NCBI GenBank assembly: GCA_017517135.1
Contig: JAFXAK010000022.1
Coordinates: 62,001 to 126,000, forward strand
DNA length: 64,000 nt
Reading direction: 5' to 3'
From: Clostridia bacterium
GTDB lineage: Bacteria; Bacillota; Clostridia; Oscillospirales; Acutalibacteraceae
Shown here: positions 44,352 through 54,084 of the stretch, in pieces
Layout of the letters: each line of letters begins with the position of its first letter
Numbering within the stretch: the first letter of the stretch is position 1
The notes under the pieces: generated by a model
Database searches by the model: none
What the model saw: the letters and a program-made list of their open reading frames with translations, nothing else
What the model was told of the DNA's origin: nothing
Translations under genes and position numbers: made by a program

Positions 44352-45230
44352 ATGATAAGAAGTATGACAGGCTACGGCAGAGCAGTACAGTCAGTTGCAG
44401 GAATGACCGTGACCGTAGAAATAAAAAGTGTAAACCACAGATTTTTTGAATTTAATTCAAAGATATACAGAGCATATTCTTTTCTTGAAGAAAAGGTAAA
44501 AGCACACCTTCAGCAGTATATTTCAAGAGGTAAGGTAGATTGCTTTATCCAGATTGAAACAGAGCAGGTTGAAGAGGGTGTTGTTCAGATAAATCACTCT
44601 CTGGCAGCAGGATATATGGCTGCAATAAAGGAGCTTTGTGAAAAATATTCTCTTGAAATGAACAATAATGTTGAATTGCTCACTTCTCATACCGATATTT
44701 TTACTGTAAAAAAAGCACCTGCCGATGAGGAAGGTATCTGGAATGCAGTCAAGGGTGTTGTTGATGAGGCTGTAAAATCCTTTATCGCTATGCGTGAGGT
44801 TGAAGGTGCAAAGCTTAAAGCCGATGTGCTTTCAAGAGCAGATACTATTTTGAACGAGGTTTCATTTATTGAGGAGAGATCCCCTCAGACCGTAAGCGAA
44901 TATAACGAAAAGCTTAAAGCCAGAATGAGAGAATTGCTGGACGATACTCAGGTTGATGAACAGCGTTTGCTCACAGAAGCCGCAATTTTTGCAGATAAGG
45001 TTGCCGTTGCAGAGGAAACGGTAAGACTCAGAAGCCATATCGATCAGCTTCGCACCTTCTTTGATTGTGATGAGGCTATAGGAAGAAAGCTTGATTTCCT
45101 TGTACAGGAAATCAACAGAGAAGCAAATACCATAGGCTCAAAGGCATCTGATATTGAGATTGCAAGAAAGGTTATCAATATCAAATCAGAGGTCGAAAAA
45201 ATAAGAGAGCAGATACAAAATATTGAATAA
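44352..45230 (+). CDS. yicC: YicC-family endoribonuclease-type protein
   Basis: A 292-residue protein starting RSMTGYGRA with [12 protein letters not shown], and a C-terminal DUF1732 part with [36 protein letters not shown]. The middle region is coiled coil. YicC proteins are RNases that affect RNA turnover (family knowledge). It starts the yicC-remA-gmk-rpoZ-priA operon. Confidence 0.95.
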   Translation: MIRSMTGYGRAVQSVAGMTVTVEIKSVNHRFFEFNSKIYRAYSFLEEKVKAHLQQYISRGKVDCFIQIETEQVEEGVVQINHSLAAGYMAAIKELCEKYSLEMNNNVELLTSHTDIFTVKKAPADEEGIWNAVKGVVDEAVKSFIAMREVEGAKLKADVLSRADTILNEVSFIEERSPQTVSEYNEKLKARMRELLDDTQVDEQRLLTEAAIFADKVAVAEETVRLRSHIDQLRTFFDCDEAIGRKLDFLVQEINREANTIGSKASDIEIARKVINIKSEVEKIREQIQNIE

Positions 45231-45244
45231 CAGGTAAAATTACT

Positions 45245-45508
45245 ATGAAACTTATCAATGTCGGATTTGGTAATATGGTGAATGCTGACAGAGTAATAGC
45301 CGTTGTCAGTCCCGAGTCAGCCCCTATCAAGCGTATAATTCAGACCGCAAAGGAAGACGGAAAGTTAGTGGATGTGACACAAGGCAGAAAAACAATGTCT
45401 GTTATTTTTACAGACAGCGAGCATGTTATTCTGTCTTATATCAGACCGGACAAGCTTGCGGATAAATTTGATTCGGCTGATGATTTAAGGGATGTTGCGG
45501 AGGATTAA
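45245..45508 (+). CDS. remA: RemA-like regulator (DUF370)
   Basis: An 87-residue protein: [21 protein letters not shown] and [24 protein letters not shown], the DUF370 signature. In Bacillus, RemA is a DNA-binding regulator of biofilm matrix genes. Here it lies directly upstream of gmk, the standard order. Confidence 0.92.
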   Translation: MKLINVGFGNMVNADRVIAVVSPESAPIKRIIQTAKEDGKLVDVTQGRKTMSVIFTDSEHVILSYIRPDKLADKFDSADDLRDVAED

Positions 45509-45510
45509 TT

Positions 45511-46062
45511 ATGCAGGAAAATGCCAAGATTTTTGTTATATCAGGCCCGTCGGGAGCAGGAAAAAACGCTGTACTGGACGGACTTTGTGCAAAAAGTGAA
45601 AATATAGCACAAACAGTTTCTGCCACAACGAGAGCGCCTCGCTGTGACGAAATTGACGGAAAGGATTACTATTTTGTTTCCGAAGCAGATTTTTTGGATA
45701 AGGTTGCCCGTAATGAGTTTGTTGAGTATGTTATGTACGGCAAAAATTATTACGGTACTCTTAAAAGTGAGGTTGAAAGACTGACCGGGCTTAATAAAAC
45801 AGTTATTGTTATTATTGAGGTCCGCGGTGCTCAGAATTTCAAGACGATTTTTCCCGAATCCAAAACTATTTTTATTGTTCCTCCGTCTGTTGAGGAGCTT
45901 CGCCGCCGTATAAAGGGCAGAGGACAGAATACCGAGGAGGAAATAGACCTCAGATTGAACATAGCCCTTGAGGAAATGAAACAGCGTGATAAATATGACT
46001 ATTGCGTTGTAAATGATGAGCTTGATGACTGCATTGAAGCAGTTTTTGATATTATAAAATAA
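45511..46062 (+). CDS. gmk: Guanylate kinase
   Basis: A 183-residue kinase, ATP + GMP to ADP + GDP. It has the P-loop GPSGAGKNAVLDGL (Asn after GK in place of the more common Ser/Thr), SATTRAPRCDEIDGKDYYFVS (GMP-binding), and RRRIKGRGQNTEEEIDLRL. It begins two bases after remA. Confidence 0.95.
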   Translation: MQENAKIFVISGPSGAGKNAVLDGLCAKSENIAQTVSATTRAPRCDEIDGKDYYFVSEADFLDKVARNEFVEYVMYGKNYYGTLKSEVERLTGLNKTVIVIIEVRGAQNFKTIFPESKTIFIVPPSVEELRRRIKGRGQNTEEEIDLRLNIALEEMKQRDKYDYCVVNDELDDCIEAVFDIIK

Positions 46063-46078
46063 TAAGGAGTTTTGTGTT

Positions 46079-46288
46079 ATGATTAATGTTGATTTAAAGG
46101 ATTTACTTAAAGACGGTATAAGCAGATATTCTCTTGTTGTAGGCGTTGCAAAGCGTTCAAGAGACCTTTCCGACGAAGCAAAGGCAAACGGAGAAATTCT
46201 TGTTGAGAAGCCCGTAAGCCTTGCTGTTGAGGATTTGCTTGACGGTTACTATTCCATAAAAGAGTCTGAAGAAATCAGCAAGTATTAA
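46079..46288 (+). CDS. rpoZ: RNA polymerase omega subunit
   Basis: A 69-residue protein: RYSLVVGVAKRSRDLSDEAK and LVEKPVSLAVEDLLDGYY match omega, which helps assemble RNA polymerase. AAGGAG precedes ATG. It follows gmk by 16 bases, the normal order. Confidence 0.93.
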   Translation: MINVDLKDLLKDGISRYSLVVGVAKRSRDLSDEAKANGEILVEKPVSLAVEDLLDGYYSIKESEEISKY

Positions 46289-46294
46289 TAATCT

Positions 46295-48766
46295 ATGTCT
46301 GACAGGATAATTGCCCTTGTAGGTGTTGAAAATTGCACATACAGCTTTGATTCTCTGTTCAGCTATAATGTTCCCGACTGCCTTAAAGGTTTTCTGAAGC
46401 CGGGAATGCGTGTGCTTGTTCCTTTCGGCAGAGGTAATGTCAAGCGTCAGGGCTTTGTTTTTTCTTTGGAAAATGAGAAAACACAAGAGAACTGTCCTGA
46501 ACTTAAAGATGTCTTCAGCGTGCTTGATGCAAAGCCCTTGCTGAATGATGAGCTGCTTTCATTGGCACTCTGGATAAGACAGCGTACCTTCTGCACATAT
46601 TTTACCGCCGCAAAAGCAATGCTTCCGGGCGGAATGTGTCTTAAAACCGAAAAGGTATATAAGCTAAGTCCCGATTTCGTTGATACAGATATTACGGAAG
46701 AGGAGCCGCTTTTCCTGCAGATTATAAATTACCTTAAAAGCAAAAAAGGTGAAGTAAGAGAAAGCACGATACTGAAAAGCTGCGGCTTGTCAAAAAATTC
46801 TTTTGTCTTACCCAAGCTTGAGGGTAAGGGGTATATTGAATCCGAAATATCCGCATTTGCTTCGGTAAATGATATTTCGGTGCAGCACATAGCGCTGAGT
46901 GCAAAGTATCTTTCTGAAAGTGAGAGCTTTCGTCTTACCGACAAGCAGAAAAGCGTTGTTGATATTCTGACGGACATAGGCTCGGCTACACTAAAGGAGC
47001 TTTGCTATTTTTCGGGAGTTTCTTCTGCCGTTATAAAGCTTCTTATAGATAAAGGAATATGTGAAACCTTTGAAATACAGGTATCAAGAACACCTGTGAG
47101 TGAATATTTTTCAGCAGATAAGCCAAGAGTTGTTTTGTCAAAAACGCAGAAAAGAGCGTTTGATATTTTAAGCGGTGCTTATAAGAAAGACAAAAATAAA
47201 ACGGCTCTGCTTTACGGTGTTACGGGAAGCGGTAAGACCAATGTTTATCTTGAGCTTATTGAAAGGGTTTTGTCGGACGGCAAATCCGTTATTGTACTTG
47301 TTCCCGAAATTTCTCTGACACCGCAGACCTTTTCCTTGTTCAGAAACAGATTCGGTGATAACACGGCTGTGTTGCACAGCGGCTTATCTATGGGCGAGCG
47401 TTACGATGAGTGGAAAAGGATAAAAAACGGTGAAGCAAAGGTTGTTGTAGGCACGAGAAGTGCAGTTTTTGCGCCCGTCGAAAATCTCGGACTTATTATC
47501 GTTGACGAAGAGCAGGAGCACACATATAAATCAGAAATGTCTCCTCGGTACAATGCGAAGGATGTTGCAAAGTACAGGTGTGCTTATAATGAGGCTTTAT
47601 TGGTCTTTGCTTCGGCAACCCCGTCTGTGGAAACATATGCAAAGGCACTTGACGGGCAGTATGTTCTTGCCGAAATGGAGGAACGCTACGGAAATTCGGT
47701 GTTGCCCGAGGTTCATATCGTTGATATTACGGATAAAAACAGCAGAAGCTCGTTTTTTGCAATAAGCGATTTCCTTGCAGGTGAAATTGCTGTGAATCTT
47801 ATTAACCGCGAGCAGACAATTCTGCTTGTAAACAGACGCGGATATAACACCTTTGTTGTCTGCGGAGAGTGCAAGCATGTTATAACCTGTCCGAAATGCA
47901 GTATTTCCATGACATACCATTCTGCAAATAATCGTCTGATGTGCCACTATTGCGGACACTCAACTCCGTATACGGAAAAATGTCCGTTATGCGGACAGAA
48001 TAATATAAGATATGCGGGCTTTGGCACACAGAGAATTGAGCAGGAGCTTAAAATAAGATTTCCGGAGGCTAAGGTGCTCAGAATGGATGCCGATACAACG
48101 AGTGCTAAAAATTCATATGAAAAAGCCCTTTCGTCATTTGCAAACGGTGAATATGATATTTTAATCGGCACACAGATGGTTGCGAAGGGACTTGATTTTC
48201 CCAATGTAACCTTAGTAGGTATCACAGGTGCCGACAGAGAGCTGTATAATGACGATTTCAGAAGTGCCGAAAGGACATTTGACCTTATAACTCAGGTTGT
48301 CGGTAGGGCAGGCAGAGGCTCAAGGAAGGGCAGAGCAGTTATACAGACCGTTTCTCCCGACAGCGAAATTTTATCCGTTGCCGCCTCGCAGGACTACAAG
48401 AGCTTTTACAATAATGAGATTGTTATGAGAAAAGCTATGACATATCCGCCTTTTTGCGATATCTGTGTTATCGGTTTTTCGGGCAGCGATGAGGATAAGG
48501 TTGCTTTTTGTTCCCGGCAGTTTTTTGAAGCAATGGTAAGTGCCAATTCTGAGAAGTATGAAAAGCTGAAAATGATAGTTTTAGGTCCTTTGGCTCCTAA
48601 GGTATCAAAGATAAACAATACTTATCGGCGCAGACTTATTGTAAAATGTAAAAATAATCCGCTTCTTCGTTCATTTTTTGACGAGTTGCTTAAAGAATTT
48701 CTTAATAAAAAAGAATTTGTTGATGTTGCTGTTTATGTTGACATCAATCCCGAAACTATAGATTAG
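46295..48766 (+). CDS. priA: Primosomal replication helicase PriA
   Basis: An 823-residue helicase that restarts stalled forks. The 3'-DNA-binding domain (about 1-110) is followed by a winged helix, then the helicase core with Walker A GVTGSGKTN and Walker B DEEQEH, and Cys pairs CGECKHVITCPKC and CHYCG...CPLCG that bind two zinc ions, then the second helicase lobe (GTQMVAKGLDFPNVTLVG, VVGRAGRGSRKG). The ribosome site is weak, six bases after rpoZ, so translation may be coupled. Confidence 0.96.
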   Translation: MSDRIIALVGVENCTYSFDSLFSYNVPDCLKGFLKPGMRVLVPFGRGNVKRQGFVFSLENEKTQENCPELKDVFSVLDAKPLLNDELLSLALWIRQRTFCTYFTAAKAMLPGGMCLKTEKVYKLSPDFVDTDITEEEPLFLQIINYLKSKKGEVRESTILKSCGLSKNSFVLPKLEGKGYIESEISAFASVNDISVQHIALSAKYLSESESFRLTDKQKSVVDILTDIGSATLKELCYFSGVSSAVIKLLIDKGICETFEIQVSRTPVSEYFSADKPRVVLSKTQKRAFDILSGAYKKDKNKTALLYGVTGSGKTNVYLELIERVLSDGKSVIVLVPEISLTPQTFSLFRNRFGDNTAVLHSGLSMGERYDEWKRIKNGEAKVVVGTRSAVFAPVENLGLIIVDEEQEHTYKSEMSPRYNAKDVAKYRCAYNEALLVFASATPSVETYAKALDGQYVLAEMEERYGNSVLPEVHIVDITDKNSRSSFFAISDFLAGEIAVNLINREQTILLVNRRGYNTFVVCGECKHVITCPKCSISMTYHSANNRLMCHYCGHSTPYTEKCPLCGQNNIRYAGFGTQRIEQELKIRFPEAKVLRMDADTTSAKNSYEKALSSFANGEYDILIGTQMVAKGLDFPNVTLVGITGADRELYNDDFRSAERTFDLITQVVGRAGRGSRKGRAVIQTVSPDSEILSVAASQDYKSFYNNEIVMRKAMTYPPFCDICVIGFSGSDEDKVAFCSRQFFEAMVSANSEKYEKLKMIVLGPLAPKVSKINNTYRRRLIVKCKNNPLLRSFFDELLKEFLNKKEFVDVAVYVDINPETID

Positions 48767-48780
48767 AGAGTGTGATTTTA

Positions 48781-49254
48781 ATGGCTATCAGACAAATAAG
48801 AGTTGACGACGATCCCGTTCTCAGAAAAAAAAGCAGACCTGTTGAGGTGTTTGATGAAAGATTGCATCTGCTTCTTGATGATATGAGAGATACTCTTACA
48901 AAATCTCAGGGCATAGGTCTTGCCGCTGTTCAGATTGGTATATTACGCAGAGTTGTTGTTATCAATTTTGGTGACGGCTTTATTGAGCTTATCAATCCCG
49001 AAATTATTGAGAGCAGCGGTGAGCAGAGAGAAGACGAGGCTTGTCTTTCTCTTCCTCATAAGGCAGGTAAAACCCTGCGTCCTATGTCTGTAAAGGTAAG
49101 AGCACAGAACCGTGACGGTAACTGGTGTCTTTACAGCGGTAAAGAGCTTCATGCAAGATGCTTCTGTCATGAGCTTGACCACCTTGACGGCAAGCTTTAT
49201 ATTGACAGTCTTGCTCCCGGTGAGAAGGTTTACTCAACCCGTGACTACGATTAA
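48781..49254 (+). CDS. def: Peptide deformylase
   Basis: A 157-residue metalloenzyme that removes formyl from nascent chains. Motifs: GIGLAAVQIG (motif I, near 45), EDEACLSLP (motif II, metal Cys; Ala replaces the usual Gly), and CHELDHLDG (motif III, HExDH). Start ATG 48781 with GAGAGTG upstream; an in-frame GTG three codons earlier is an alternative. Confidence 0.95.
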   Translation: MAIRQIRVDDDPVLRKKSRPVEVFDERLHLLLDDMRDTLTKSQGIGLAAVQIGILRRVVVINFGDGFIELINPEIIESSGEQREDEACLSLPHKAGKTLRPMSVKVRAQNRDGNWCLYSGKELHARCFCHELDHLDGKLYIDSLAPGEKVYSTRDYD

Positions 49255-49277
49255 TCATACTGTTAGGAAGATGTCTA

Positions 49278-50213
49278 ATGAAAAGTGTTGTTTTTATGGG
49301 AACTCCGGATTTTGCTGTTCCTGCACTCAGAGTTCTTGTTGAAAATCCTGATTATGATGTAAAGCTTGTAATTTCACAGCCTGATAAACCTCAGGGCAGA
49401 CATCAGGAACTGACACCTCCACCTGTAAAACTATTAGCTTTACGATATGACCTTGAAATGTATCAGCCCGAAACACTCAAAGGCGAAGAAGCATACGAAA
49501 AAATTGCGGCAATCGCTCCCGATTTTATAGTCGTTTCCGCATACGGCAAAATTCTGCCCAAAAGAATACTCGATATTCCGAAATACGGCTGTGTAAATCT
49601 TCACGGCTCATTGTTACCGCAGTACCGCGGTGCGGCACCCATTCAATGGAGTGTTATAAACGGTGACAAAAAAACGGGTGTAACAACTATGCTTATGGAT
49701 GTGGGCCTTGATACGGGTGATATTTTATTGGTATCCGAAACCGAAATCGGTGAAGAGGAAACTGCAGGTGAGCTTTTTGACAGACTTGCAGGCCTTTGTC
49801 CCGATTTGCTTATAAAAACATTGAAGGCACTTGAACAGGGAAGTGTTACCCCCGTAAAGCAGGATGATGAAAAAGCTACCTATGTTTCAATGCTTTCAAA
49901 GGAAATGGCAGTTATTGACTGGTCAGATACTGCCGTAAATATTCACAACAAGGTCAGAGGTATGGCACCCTGGCCCGTTGCAAAAACTACCTATAACTCA
50001 AAGCTTCTCAAAATTTTTGCCTGTAAGGTCATTGACAAAAATTACACCGGTGAGCCGGGAGAAGTTATTGTCAAAGACGATGAAATTTTCGTGATTTGCG
50101 GAAATAATAGTGTTATAAGTATTACAGAGCTTCAGCTTGAGGGCTCTAAGAGAATGAAAGCAGCCGATTTTCTTCGCGGAAGAGGCTTTGAAAAACAGCA
50201 GAAGCTCGGCTGA
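49278..50213 (+). CDS. fmt: Methionyl-tRNA formyltransferase
   Basis: A 311-residue enzyme: VVFMGTPDFAVPALR at the start, SAYGKILPKRILDIPKYGCVN, HGSLLPQYRGAAPIQWSVING (formyl folate site with His and catalytic Asn/Asp region) and C-terminal tRNA domain VRGMAPWPVAKTTY. It formylates initiator Met-tRNA and works with def. Confidence 0.96.
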   Translation: MKSVVFMGTPDFAVPALRVLVENPDYDVKLVISQPDKPQGRHQELTPPPVKLLALRYDLEMYQPETLKGEEAYEKIAAIAPDFIVVSAYGKILPKRILDIPKYGCVNLHGSLLPQYRGAAPIQWSVINGDKKTGVTTMLMDVGLDTGDILLVSETEIGEEETAGELFDRLAGLCPDLLIKTLKALEQGSVTPVKQDDEKATYVSMLSKEMAVIDWSDTAVNIHNKVRGMAPWPVAKTTYNSKLLKIFACKVIDKNYTGEPGEVIVKDDEIFVICGNNSVISITELQLEGSKRMKAADFLRGRGFEKQQKLG

Positions 50214-50227
50214 TCGGAGGAGCAATT

Positions 50228-50971
50228 ATGTTGCCACAGTTATTTATGTCTTTCGGCGGGTACGGAAGCTATTATCTGGAAAGCTACTGGCTTTACATCG
50301 TGCTTGTAATTCCCGCATTGATTTTGTCGCTTGTCGCACAGGCAGCCGTAAAAAAATCCTATGCAAAAATGTCTAAGGTATACAGTAAAAGCGGATACTC
50401 GGGTGCACAGGCGGCTGATGCAGTTCTGAAATATTACGGTATCACTAATGTCCGTATAGAGCAATGCTCGGGAAAATTAAGCGATCACTATGATCCGAGA
50501 AGTAATGTTATCCGCCTGTCAGAGGGTGTATATTCCTCAACCTCCATTGCGGCTATAGGAATAGCCTGTCACGAGGCGGGACATGCTGCCCAGCATGCTC
50601 AGGGGTATGTGCCCATAAGAATGAGAAATGCAATTCTTCCTGTATGTAAAATCGGTTCATATGCAGGTATTCCTCTTGCTTTTCTCGGACTTGCCCTCGG
50701 CTTTGAGCCATTGGTTGCAATAGGCTTGTTGCTTTATGCCTTTATTGCTGTTTTTCAGCTTGCAACTTTGCCCGTTGAGCTTAATGCAAGCTCACGCGCA
50801 TTGGCTGTTATTGAAGATACGGGCTTACTCAAAAATGAAGAAGAGCTGAAAGGTGCAAGAAGTGTGCTGAAGAGTGCGGCATGGACTTATGTTGCTGCTC
50901 TTGCCGTTTCTTTGGCAAACCTTTTGAGATTTATAATATTGTTCACATCTAAAACAAGACGCAGGAGATAA
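50228..50971 (+). CDS. Zinc metallopeptidase, YugP family
   Basis: A 247-residue membrane protein: N-terminal helix (about 18-38), cytoplasmic zinc site HEAGHAAQHA near residue 117, then two helices (about 146-175), LPVELNASSRAL, and a last helix. It is of the peptidase_M48-like YugP family (Zn_peptidase_2). The substrate is unknown. It follows fmt in the standard Firmicutes order. CGGAGGAGC precedes ATG. Confidence 0.9.
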   Translation: MLPQLFMSFGGYGSYYLESYWLYIVLVIPALILSLVAQAAVKKSYAKMSKVYSKSGYSGAQAADAVLKYYGITNVRIEQCSGKLSDHYDPRSNVIRLSEGVYSSTSIAAIGIACHEAGHAAQHAQGYVPIRMRNAILPVCKIGSYAGIPLAFLGLALGFEPLVAIGLLLYAFIAVFQLATLPVELNASSRALAVIEDTGLLKNEEELKGARSVLKSAAWTYVAALAVSLANLLRFIILFTSKTRRRR

Positions 50972-50974
50972 TTT

Positions 50975-52297
50975 ATGACAAAGGCAAGAGATACAGCTGT
51001 TGATATTTTGCTGAAAATTGAAAAGGATAAGGCATATTCCTCCTTTTCTGTTGCCCAAACGCTGAAAAATGCTTTTGTTGAAGATTCAAGAGAGCTTTCT
51101 CTTGCTGTATCTCTGGTTTACGGTGTTCTGGAACACAAAATTACTTTGGATTATAATCTTTCCCTGTATCTGACTTCACCGCTGAGAAAGCTTCGTCCCG
51201 ATGTGCTTGCTGTTTTAAGAACGGGTGCATTGCAGATACTTTATATGGATAAAATCCCCGTAAGTGCGGCTGTTAATGAAAGCGTTAAGCTTGTCAAGAA
51301 AAAGGGATGTGCTTTCGCTTCAGGTATGGTAAATGCCGTATTGAGAAAGGTTTCGGCTAACGGACTTTGTCTGCCTGACGAAAAAGATAAAACAAAATAT
51401 CTTAGTGTAAAGTACTCTTTCCCCGAAGAGCTTGTAAAGCATTATACTTTACAGTACGGGGAGGACAAGGCAGAGCAGATTATGTCTGCAAGCGCGGGCA
51501 GAAGACCTATTTTTGTCCGTGTAAATACATTGAAAACAAATACGGAAGCTCTCAATGAAATTCTTAACAATGAAGGTATAAGGTCGGAAATCTGCCTTGA
51601 AATTGAAAACTGTCTTATTGTTACGGATACGGGGGACATAACAAAGCTCTCTGCATTCAGGGAAGGCTTGTTCCATGTTCAGGATTTGTCTTCTCAGCTT
51701 TGCTGTAAGCTGTTAGGTGCTAAGCCGTATGATACCGTTGTTGACTGCTGTGCGGCTCCCGGCGGAAAAACCTTTACTTCTGTTCAGTATACAGGTGATA
51801 CGGGAAGCTTTTATTCAGCCGATATTCATCCGCATAAAATCGATTTGATAGAAAACGGTGCACAGCGTCTGGGAATAAAATCCGTCAAGGCTGTCTGCTG
51901 TGATGCAAAGAAGCTTAATGCTCATATACATAATGCCGATAAGGTTCTGTGTGATGTTCCTTGTTCGGGGCTTGGAGTTGTCGGAAGAAAGCCCGAAATA
52001 AGATATAAGGCCCTCTCGGAATTTGTCGGATTACCCCGCGAGCAGTATGATATCTTAAATAGCTGTTCGGAAATGGTGAGAGAAGGCGGAACGCTTGTTT
52101 ATTCCACCTGTACGCTTAACCGCCATGAAAATGATGAGGTCTGTGACCGTTTTTTGAGTGAACACAAGGATTTTGTGCTTTGTGGGGACGAAGAATACAA
52201 AGCACTTTGCCCCGACGGAAAGTATATAACCATTTTCCCGACCGAAAACGGCGGTGACGGATTTTTTATAGCTAAATTTTACAGAGGTCAGAAATGA
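50975..52297 (+). CDS. rsmB: 16S rRNA (cytosine-967-C5) methyltransferase RsmB
   Basis: A 440-residue enzyme with an N-terminal NusB-like RNA-binding domain (ARDTAVDILLKIEKDKAYSS) and a SAM domain with CCAAPGGKTFTS (SAM site), DVPCSGLGVVGRKPEI (catalytic Cys) and STCTLNRHENDEV (second Cys). It modifies 16S rRNA. It overlaps rlmN by 4 bases. Confidence 0.95.
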   Translation: MTKARDTAVDILLKIEKDKAYSSFSVAQTLKNAFVEDSRELSLAVSLVYGVLEHKITLDYNLSLYLTSPLRKLRPDVLAVLRTGALQILYMDKIPVSAAVNESVKLVKKKGCAFASGMVNAVLRKVSANGLCLPDEKDKTKYLSVKYSFPEELVKHYTLQYGEDKAEQIMSASAGRRPIFVRVNTLKTNTEALNEILNNEGIRSEICLEIENCLIVTDTGDITKLSAFREGLFHVQDLSSQLCCKLLGAKPYDTVVDCCAAPGGKTFTSVQYTGDTGSFYSADIHPHKIDLIENGAQRLGIKSVKAVCCDAKKLNAHIHNADKVLCDVPCSGLGVVGRKPEIRYKALSEFVGLPREQYDILNSCSEMVREGGTLVYSTCTLNRHENDEVCDRFLSEHKDFVLCGDEEYKALCPDGKYITIFPTENGGDGFFIAKFYRGQK

Positions 52298-53331
52298 AAA
52301 AAGACATATTGTCGCTTGATTTAACCGAGCTTACAAGTGAAATAACAGCATCAGGCTTGCCGAAGTTCAGAGCCACACAGATTTACAGATGGCTTCATAA
52401 GGTCGGTGTGACCTCATTTTCCGAAATGACGGATTTATCCTTGTCTTTAAGAGAGGCTCTTGATGACAGTTTTGTCATTTTTAGCTGTAATATTGAAAAA
52501 AAACTTGTTTCCGAGTATGATAGTACAATGAAATATCTGTTCAAGCTCCACGACGGGGAATTTGTTGAGTCGGTGCTTATGAAATATAAGTACGGCTATA
52601 CTGTCTGTGTATCCTCTCAGGTGGGCTGCAGAATGGGCTGTAAGTTCTGTGCATCCACTCTTTCGGGAGTCGTCAGAAATCTTACCGCATCAGAAATTCT
52701 GTCACAGATATATGCCATTCAGCGTGATAATGATATAAGGGTTTCTCATATTGTTATGATGGGTATGGGAGAGCCTTTGGATAACTACGATAATGTTATT
52801 AAGTTTTTGCATCTGATTTCCGATGAAAACGGACTTAATATCAGTATGCGCCATATTTCTCTGTCAACCTGCGGTGTTGTTACGGGAATATATAAGCTTA
52901 TGGAGGAAAATCTTCCTCTGACCTTGTCTATATCCCTGCATGCACCCACAGATGAAATAAGAACATCAATGATGCCTGTCAATAAAAAGTGGAATATCTC
53001 ACAGCTTATTAAGGCTTGTAAGGACTATACGCAGAAAACCTCGCGCCGTATTTCCTTTGAATATGCTCTGGTAAGCGGTGTGAATGACAGCGTTGACTGT
53101 GCAAAAAAATTAGGAAGTCTTCTCAAAGGTATGCTTTGTCATATAAATCTTATTCCCGTGAACGAGGTCAAGGAAACGGGATGTAAGGAAAGCTCTCCGG
53201 CAGATGTAAAGCGATTTGCCGCAACTTTAGAAAAAATGGGATTTGCGGTAACCGTACGAAGAAAATTAGGCTCGGATATCGATGCCGCGTGCGGTCAGCT
53301 TCGCAGAAATACTATAAAAAATGAAAGGTAA
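52294..53331 (+). CDS. rlmN: Dual-specificity RNA methyltransferase RlmN
   Basis: A 345-residue radical SAM enzyme. CRMGCKFCAST near residue 112 (4Fe-4S), MGMGEPLDNYDNVIKFL, STCGVVTGI and the C-terminal GSDIDAACGQLR, which contains the Cys that forms the methyl-transfer intermediate. It makes m2A2503 in 23S rRNA and m2A37 in tRNA. ATGA overlap with rsmB. Confidence 0.97.
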   Translation: MKKDILSLDLTELTSEITASGLPKFRATQIYRWLHKVGVTSFSEMTDLSLSLREALDDSFVIFSCNIEKKLVSEYDSTMKYLFKLHDGEFVESVLMKYKYGYTVCVSSQVGCRMGCKFCASTLSGVVRNLTASEILSQIYAIQRDNDIRVSHIVMMGMGEPLDNYDNVIKFLHLISDENGLNISMRHISLSTCGVVTGIYKLMEENLPLTLSISLHAPTDEIRTSMMPVNKKWNISQLIKACKDYTQKTSRRISFEYALVSGVNDSVDCAKKLGSLLKGMLCHINLIPVNEVKETGCKESSPADVKRFAATLEKMGFAVTVRRKLGSDIDAACGQLRRNTIKNER

Positions 53332-53340
53332 ACGGTTGCA

Positions 53341-54066
53341 TTGAAGTATTCGGTAATGACAGACAAGGGAATAAAAAGAGCAACAAATCAGGACAGTTGT
53401 TTTGTTGAGTGCTTGAATGAGAAGTCGTGCTTTGCCGTTGTTTGTGACGGAATGGGTGGCGGAAACGCGGGGAATATTGCGTCTGATATTGCGGTTAAAA
53501 CAATTTCTCAGCGGGTAAATCTCAGCTGGCGTCAGGATATGAGTATTGCTTCTGCTCAGAATATTCTTACAACTGCCATTGCTGCTGCGAACATATGTGT
53601 TTACGATGAAGCACAGACAAGTGATGCCTTAAGGGGAATGGGTACAACCGTTGTTGCCGCAATTATATTGAACGGCAGACTGGTTATCGCACATGCCGGT
53701 GACAGCAGAGCTTATATTGCCGGAAAAGAACTGAAAAGAATCACAAAAGACCACTCATTGGTTCAGAATATGTTGGATGCGGGTGAGCTTACCGTAACAC
53801 AGGCTGAGCATCATCCGGATAAAAACTATATAACCCGAGCATTGGGAATAGAAGAGCATCTTGAAACTGATTTTACTCAGTGCGATATAGGTGTCGGAGA
53901 AAAGCTTTTATTGTGCTCTGACGGACTTACCAATTTTGTTCCCGAGGATGAGATATTGCGGCTTCTGACACAGTTTCCCACAGAAGATGCAGCACAGCTG
54001 CTTATAAATAAAGCAAATGAAAACGGCGGCGGAGATAATATAACCGCTGTAGTAATAGAAAATTGA
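53341..54066 (+). CDS. prpC: PP2C-type Ser/Thr phosphatase (PrpC/Stp)
   Basis: A 241-residue metal-dependent phosphatase: VCDGMGGGNAG (near 36), HAGDSRAY (near 118), CSDGLTNF (near 195) and GGDNITAVV (near 230). It reverses the kinase encoded directly downstream. It starts with TTG at 53341; no ATG is nearby. Standard prpC-prkC-rsgA order follows. Confidence 0.95.
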   Translation: MKYSVMTDKGIKRATNQDSCFVECLNEKSCFAVVCDGMGGGNAGNIASDIAVKTISQRVNLSWRQDMSIASAQNILTTAIAAANICVYDEAQTSDALRGMGTTVVAAIILNGRLVIAHAGDSRAYIAGKELKRITKDHSLVQNMLDAGELTVTQAEHHPDKNYITRALGIEEHLETDFTQCDIGVGEKLLLCSDGLTNFVPEDEILRLLTQFPTEDAAQLLINKANENGGGDNITAVVIEN

Positions 54067-54084
54067 GATAAGGGGTGATTTGTT

